Assembly (NCBI GenBank): GCA_023230125.1
Contig: JALNXZ010000041.1
Span: 1-10,057 of the forward strand
DNA length: 10,057 nt
Reading direction: 5' to 3'
DNA from: Bacteroidales bacterium
GTDB lineage: Bacteria; Bacteroidota; Bacteroidia; Bacteroidales; UBA1402
Part shown: one piece after another, positions 6,644-10,057 of the stretch
How the letters are laid out: each line of letters begins with the position of its first letter
Position numbering within the stretch: position 1 is the stretch's first letter
Notes under the pieces: model-generated
Database searches by the model: none
Seen by the model: the letters and a program-made list of their open reading frames with translations, nothing else
What the model was told of the DNA's origin: nothing
Translations under genes and position numbers: made by a program

Positions 6644-7120
6644 ATGGTAAAAATAGACAAGACAAATGCCGCCAGATTACTGGATAGGGCTAAAATAGCT
6701 TACGAACTGATTCCATACGCTGTTGATGAATCGGATTTGAGTGCCGTTCACGTGGCTGCACAGTTGAACGAACCGATCGAAAAAGTTTTCAAGACTTTGG
6801 TGCTGAAAGGGGATAAGACCGGCTATTTTGTGTGTGTCATTCCTGGTGCGGAAGAACTTGACCTAAAGAAAGCAGCAAAAGTATCCGGTAACAAAAAATG
6901 TGACTTGATCCCAATGAGAGAATTATTGCCTGTTACTGGTTATATTCGTGGTGCATGTTCACCCGTTGGCATGAAAAAAGTTTTTCCGACTTTTATACAC
7001 GAAACCTGTCTGAATTTTGACAGATTTTATGTAAGTGCAGGACAACGAGGGTTACAAATACACCTTGCACCAAAAGATTTGATTGATTTGATGGGTATGA
7101 GCGTGACATTATTATTGTAA
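6644..7120 (+). CDS. ybaK: YbaK/EbsC-type aminoacyl-tRNA deacylase (Cys-tRNA(Pro) deacylase family)
   Basis: A 158-residue cytosolic enzyme of the YbaK/ProRS-editing superfamily. Characterised YbaK hydrolyses Cys-tRNA(Pro), made when prolyl-tRNA synthetase mischarges cysteine, and so protects proline codons. Visible family features: Tyr20 in the KIAYELIPY segment, the FKTLVLKG block with Lys50-Thr51 corresponding to the key Lys-Thr of H. influenzae YbaK (Lys46-Thr47), the internal block IPGAEELDLKKAAKVSGNKK (about 66-85), and GYIRGACSPVGMKK (about 103-116), which supplies the GxxSPxG substrate-binding loop. Length is normal for YbaK. The start at 6644 follows an AT-rich leader and a good promoter. 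It is divergent from the cupin gene; the promoter of the following B12 operon overlaps its stop codon, so the two units are separate. Some YbaK relatives edit other amino acids, so exact specificity is not proved. Confidence 0.92.
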   Translation: MVKIDKTNAARLLDRAKIAYELIPYAVDESDLSAVHVAAQLNEPIEKVFKTLVLKGDKTGYFVCVIPGAEELDLKKAAKVSGNKKCDLIPMRELLPVTGYIRGACSPVGMKKVFPTFIHETCLNFDRFYVSAGQRGLQIHLAPKDLIDLMGMSVTLLL

Positions 7121-7147
7121 CCATTAACAGAAATTTTTATATCTTTG
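7115..7147 (+). promoter_or_regulatory. Primary promoter of the cobalamin uptake operon
   Basis: TTG at 7115-7117 and TATCTTTG at 7140-7147, spaced by 22 bases, fit the Bacteroidota -33/-7 pattern. The -33 overlaps the stop codon of the ybaK-like gene (TAA, 7118-7120). The predicted start, about 7152-7155, coincides with the 5' side of riboswitch stem P1, so the RNA would begin with the aptamer and carry almost no extra 5' sequence. Confidence 0.65.
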
Positions 7148-7150
7148 CAT

Positions 7151-7326
7151 CGCATTGGTTCACTGATCCGAACGGAAAGGTGATGAAAAGGGAATTCGGT
7201 GAAAATCCGGAACAGTCCCGCTGCTGTAAGCTCCATAAGTTGTTTTCGAAACACTTTTGCCACTGTCTGTTTGTCATGGATGGGAAGGCCTCGGAAACTG
7301 GAGTAAGTCAGAAGACCTGCCATGCG
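7151..7326 (+). ncRNA. Cobalamin (adenosylcobalamin-type) riboswitch aptamer
   Basis: All conserved blocks of the cobalamin riboswitch are readable in order. A closing P1 stem is formed by CGCAT(T)GG at 7151-7158 with CCATGCG at 7320-7326. The core runs GGGAA at 7190-7194, CGGTGAAAATCC at 7197-7208, CAGTCCCGC at 7213-7221 and CTGT at 7224-7227. GCCACTG follows at 7259-7265. The B12 box AAGTCAGAAGACCTGCC is at 7305-7321. The RNA binds a cobalamin and represses the downstream genes when the vitamin is abundant. The AAAGGTGATGAAAAGGGAA segment upstream of the core fits class-I (AdoCbl) riboswitches, but ligand selectivity between adenosyl- and methylcobalamin cannot be decided by eye. It lies about 100 bases upstream of the receptor ATG, and the operon it controls encodes cobalamin uptake, which agrees with this call. 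Confidence 0.96.
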
Positions 7327-7330
7327 TTTC

Positions 7331-7385
7331 AACGGCTTTCGCGGAAAGAGCTACGGATTCGGTGCTTCTCATTTACCGTTTTTTT
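7331..7385 (+). terminator. Possible riboswitch expression platform with terminator-like end
   Basis: Just after the aptamer, CTTTC-GCG-GAAAG (7336-7348) can form a small hairpin. AACGG (7331-7335) can pair with CCGTT (7376-7380), which runs straight into a stretch of seven T residues (7379-7385). This would enclose the hairpin in a larger structure ending in a U-tract, as in an intrinsic terminator. The outer stem is only five pairs, so a different mechanism, such as control of translation through a loop-loop contact with the aptamer, is equally possible. Confidence 0.3.
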
Positions 7386-7426
7386 AGATTTCTTAGTCTG
7401 AAGCTGTTCGATTTAAACCGGAGAGT

Positions 7427-9499
7427 ATGAAGTTGTTCCGTTTCAGAATGTATGGACTTATCTTGCTGCATGCGATTGCATGGAGTAAGACAGTGGAGAC
7501 TTTTGCCGAAACCAAGAAGATGGTTTACGAACAGAATACAGAATCTTCAGCATCTTTTTCAGACAGTTTACCAGTGTATCACATTGGGGAGGTCATGATT
7601 GTAAAAGATATGAGAGATGTGGAAATAAATTCCACTTCGCCGTTTCAGCTACTCAATCGAAATGAGCTCAAGAATGTGAATTCCTTGCAAGTTTCTGATG
7701 CTGTTAAGTTCTTTTCGGGGGTGACTGTCAAGGATTTTGGAGGCATGGGCGGCATGAAGACGGTATCGGTAAGGAGTATGGGGGCACATCATACCGCTGT
7801 GGCTTATGATGGCATCACCATAACCGATTGTCAGACAGGACAGATTGATATTGGCCGATATTCACTTGATAATGTGGATATCTTGTCATTGAACATCGGA
7901 GACGGGAATACCATTTTCCAACCAGCACGGATGTTTGCTTCTTCTGTTTTGCTAACCATTCGTACCAGACGACCGGAGTTTAAGGATGGAAAGTCTTTTC
8001 ATGGAGACGCAAGTTTTAAGGCCGGCTCTTTTGGCTTGTTGAACCCAAGCCTTTTGTTAGAAACCAAATTGAATCCACTGTTTAACCTGAGTCTTTCAGC
8101 TGAGGTGATGTGTGCGGATGGAGATTATCCGTACAAACTCTATTATGCCGATGCCTCTAATGCCTATACCACAGAAATTCGCAGCAACAATGCGATGAAA
8201 ACTTACAGGCTTGAATCTACCTTGTTTGGCCAATTTAAAAAAGGTCAAAAACTGGAGGTTAAGGCCTATTATTATCAGTCAGACAGAGGCTTGCCAGGTG
8301 CTGTGATTTTGTATAACCCCTATTCTTCGCAACAGTTGTGGGATAGGAATTTCTTTACACAGGTGCATTATGAACAAAATTTTTCCTCAAAAATCGTTTT
8401 TCAGGCGAATGGAAAATATAACCGGAGTTATCAGCGATATCTGAATCCGGATTATTTGGGCTCAACAGGAGAGGAGGACAATTCCTATCATCAGGATGAG
8501 TCATATCTTTCATCTTCTTTTTTGTATAATGCTACAGGGAAACTTTCATTTGCTTTTTCCACGGATGGGGTATTTAATCAAATGCGATCTAATTTATATG
8601 GCTTTGCTGAACCCTCCAGATATACCGTTTTGGCAGACTTTTCTGCCAAATATCTGAACGACTGGATGGTGATGACAACCGGGATTTTGGGAACGTCCAT
8701 TCATGAAGAAAGGGCATCGGCGGAGGTTGCCGAGAATCATCAAAGGCTCTCTCCTGCGTTTAGCCTTTCTGTTCAGCCCTTTTCTGAAGAAAATCTGCAT
8801 CTTCGCATGTTTTGTAAGGAATCTTTCCGGATGCCCAGTTTCAATGATTTGTATTATACTGCAGTCGGTAACAGTCAACTTAAGCCCGAAAACAGCAAGC
8901 AAATGAATTTGGGAATGACTTACAACGTTTCCCTTGGAAAACGTTTGCCTGAACTGATGATGACTATTGATGGGTATCACAACATGATTACGGATAAGAT
9001 CATGGCCATACCGACCAAGAACATTTTCATCTGGAGCATGGTCAATTTGGGAAAGGTGGATATCAAGGGACTTGATTTGGCGATTTCGGTTAAACAATCG
9101 CTTGGAAAAGATTTTTCGTTTGCTGCAGGTCTCAATCATTCCTATCAGAGGGCATTGGATGTAACGGATATAACGGATGCAGAGTATAAAAATCAGATAG
9201 CATATTCGCCGAGAATTTATGGTTCAGGACGTTTGTCTTTGGAAACACCTTGGCTAAATATTGCCTATGCGATATTGTATTCCGGGCATCGTTATGTGAC
9301 CGGACAAAATTTGGCAGAGAACGATCTAGCCGGTTATACCGATCATTCGATTTCGGTGGAACGAACGTTTGAGGTTTGTGGACAGACCTTGAATCTGAGG
9401 TCGGAGGTATTGAATTTACTGGATAAGAATTACGAGATTGTGCGGAATTTCCCCATGCCGGGGCGGTCATATAGGTTTGGAATTAAATTTGAGTTCTAA
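7427..9499 (+). CDS. btuB: TonB-dependent outer-membrane receptor, BtuB-like cobalamin transporter
   Basis: A 690-residue outer-membrane receptor that should import cobalamin using TonB-ExbBD energy. Residues 1 to about 27 form a signal peptide (basic start, LILLHAIAW core, probable cleavage after TFA). HIGEVMIVKD (52-61) is a likely TonB-box region, followed by the plug domain at about 65-185 (LQVSDAVKFFSGVTVKDF, 87-104; SVRSMGAHHTAVAYDGI, 114-130). The rest is a 22-strand-type barrel with alternating aromatic strands, ending GRSYRFGIKFEF with the terminal phenylalanine needed for barrel assembly. There is no N-terminal CarboxypepD_reg-like domain, unlike SusC proteins, which agrees with a BtuB-type role. 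GGAGAG directly before the ATG is an unusually purine-rich leader for this phylum. Substrate is inferred from the cobalamin riboswitch upstream and the BtuG-like partner downstream, whose start codon overlaps this stop by one base. Confidence 0.93.
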   Translation: MKLFRFRMYGLILLHAIAWSKTVETFAETKKMVYEQNTESSASFSDSLPVYHIGEVMIVKDMRDVEINSTSPFQLLNRNELKNVNSLQVSDAVKFFSGVTVKDFGGMGGMKTVSVRSMGAHHTAVAYDGITITDCQTGQIDIGRYSLDNVDILSLNIGDGNTIFQPARMFASSVLLTIRTRRPEFKDGKSFHGDASFKAGSFGLLNPSLLLETKLNPLFNLSLSAEVMCADGDYPYKLYYADASNAYTTEIRSNNAMKTYRLESTLFGQFKKGQKLEVKAYYYQSDRGLPGAVILYNPYSSQQLWDRNFFTQVHYEQNFSSKIVFQANGKYNRSYQRYLNPDYLGSTGEEDNSYHQDESYLSSSFLYNATGKLSFAFSTDGVFNQMRSNLYGFAEPSRYTVLADFSAKYLNDWMVMTTGILGTSIHEERASAEVAENHQRLSPAFSLSVQPFSEENLHLRMFCKESFRMPSFNDLYYTAVGNSQLKPENSKQMNLGMTYNVSLGKRLPELMMTIDGYHNMITDKIMAIPTKNIFIWSMVNLGKVDIKGLDLAISVKQSLGKDFSFAAGLNHSYQRALDVTDITDAEYKNQIAYSPRIYGSGRLSLETPWLNIAYAILYSGHRYVTGQNLAENDLAGYTDHSISVERTFEVCGQTLNLRSEVLNLLDKNYEIVRNFPMPGRSYRFGIKFEF

Positions 9500-10057
9500 T
9501 GAAAAATAAAAATCCATATTGCTTTCTAAAAGGTTTGTGCCTGTTTTTGGTACTATTCGTTTTGGTTTCCTGCGATGACCTGGAGTCGGTTGTTCTTGAT
9601 GGGTCTACATCTATTGAAAAGGGGAATGGAGGATTGTATATTCTTTGTGATGGTAATTATGCACTCAATAACAGCACTTTGGCTTTGTATAACTTTAAAA
9701 ACGGCACACTAAATACAGATTATTTCCAAACTAACAACGGTCGGAAATTAGGTGATACAGGAAACGACCTGCAACGTTATGGCTCCAAACTTTATGCTGT
9801 CGTGAATGGCTCCAGTCAGATTGAAGTGATAGATGCCGAAACTGGAGAAAGTGTCCGGCAAATTCCCTTGTTTGACGGAGCGAAAGGTCGTCAGCCTCGT
9901 TTCGTCACTTTCTGGGAAGGAAAGACCTATGTCTGTTCCTTTGATGGAACTGTGGCCAGAATTGATACGACCACATTGAATGTGGAAGCCTATGTTCATG
10001 TAGGCCGGAATCCGGACGGAATTACTGTAAGTCATGGGAAACTGTATGTCTCCAATT
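9499..10057 (+). CDS. btuG: BtuG-like surface lipoprotein (YncE/DUF5074 beta-propeller), 3' truncated by window edge
   Basis: The reading frame is open from the ATG at 9499 to the right edge (186 complete codons). A short hydrophobic signal ends in the lipobox LVSC, with lipidated Cys25, followed by acidic residues DDLE, which resemble the lipoprotein export signal that sends Bacteroidota lipoproteins to the cell surface. The mature start GNGGLYILCDGNYALNNSTL (41-60) and later repeats (SKLYAVVNGSSQIEVIDAET; VARIDTTTLNVEAYVHVGRN followed by PDGI) are propeller blades of the YncE/DUF5074 type. In Bacteroides thetaiotaomicron, BtuG proteins of this kind sit as a lid on BtuB and capture cobalamin with very high affinity. 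The ATG overlaps the receptor stop (TAATG), so the two are translationally coupled. The full family has a seven-bladed propeller; only the first blades are visible here. Naming relies on partial sequence plus context. Confidence 0.88.
   Translation, partial: MKNKNPYCFLKGLCLFLVLFVLVSCDDLESVVLDGSTSIEKGNGGLYILCDGNYALNNSTLALYNFKNGTLNTDYFQTNNGRKLGDTGNDLQRYGSKLYAVVNGSSQIEVIDAETGESVRQIPLFDGAKGRQPRFVTFWEGKTYVCSFDGTVARIDTTTLNVEAYVHVGRNPDGITVSHGKLYVSN

Noticed and set aside
7180..7401. A 73-codon open frame on the plus strand
   Set aside because: It lies inside the cobalamin riboswitch and its expression platform; the conserved RNA blocks explain the sequence.
8594..9139. A 181-codon open frame on the minus strand
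   Set aside because: It is antisense to the clearly coding beta-barrel region of the TonB receptor, and the protein has no recognisable features.

Overview
The window looks like chromosomal DNA from a member of the Bacteroidota, most likely order Bacteroidales. Evidence: several start sites are preceded by the Bacteroidota primary-sigma -7 element TAnnTTTG, Shine-Dalgarno sequences are mostly absent, and the gene content is typical (GHL10 family hydrolase, DUF6249-like membrane protein, and a BtuB-like receptor paired with a BtuG-like surface lipoprotein). The genus cannot be fixed. I see no insertion sequence, CRISPR array, tRNA or rRNA.

Left part (1-1526): the last codons of an unknown membrane protein, then a divergent pair. 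On the minus strand is a three-helix DUF6249-like membrane protein; on the plus strand is an ECF sigma factor followed one base later by a small two-helix membrane protein. Both divergent genes carry the same ECF-type promoter, TGTAACC-N14-GCGTC, pointing outward. This suggests the sigma factor drives its own operon and the divergent gene, with the small two-helix protein as a candidate membrane-bound regulator. This is the most novel-looking part of the window.

Middle (1530-7120): a secreted GHL10 family glycoside hydrolase-like protein (minus) is divergent from a UvrA-type excinuclease ATPase (plus), with back-to-back -7 elements in a tight intergenic region. The UvrA homologue lacks the first CxxC pair of the N-terminal-half zinc site. 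A DUF985 cupin (minus) and a YbaK/EbsC-type aminoacyl-tRNA deacylase (plus) follow, again divergent from a shared AT-rich spacer.

Right part (7121-10057): a vitamin B12 uptake operon. A TAnnTTTG promoter lies at the stop codon of the ybaK-like gene. It is followed at once by a complete class-I-type cobalamin riboswitch, then a TonB-dependent outer-membrane receptor (BtuB-like) whose stop codon overlaps the start of a BtuG-like beta-propeller lipoprotein that runs off the right edge. Together these form a surface capture and transport complex for cobalamin, shut down when the vitamin is plentiful.
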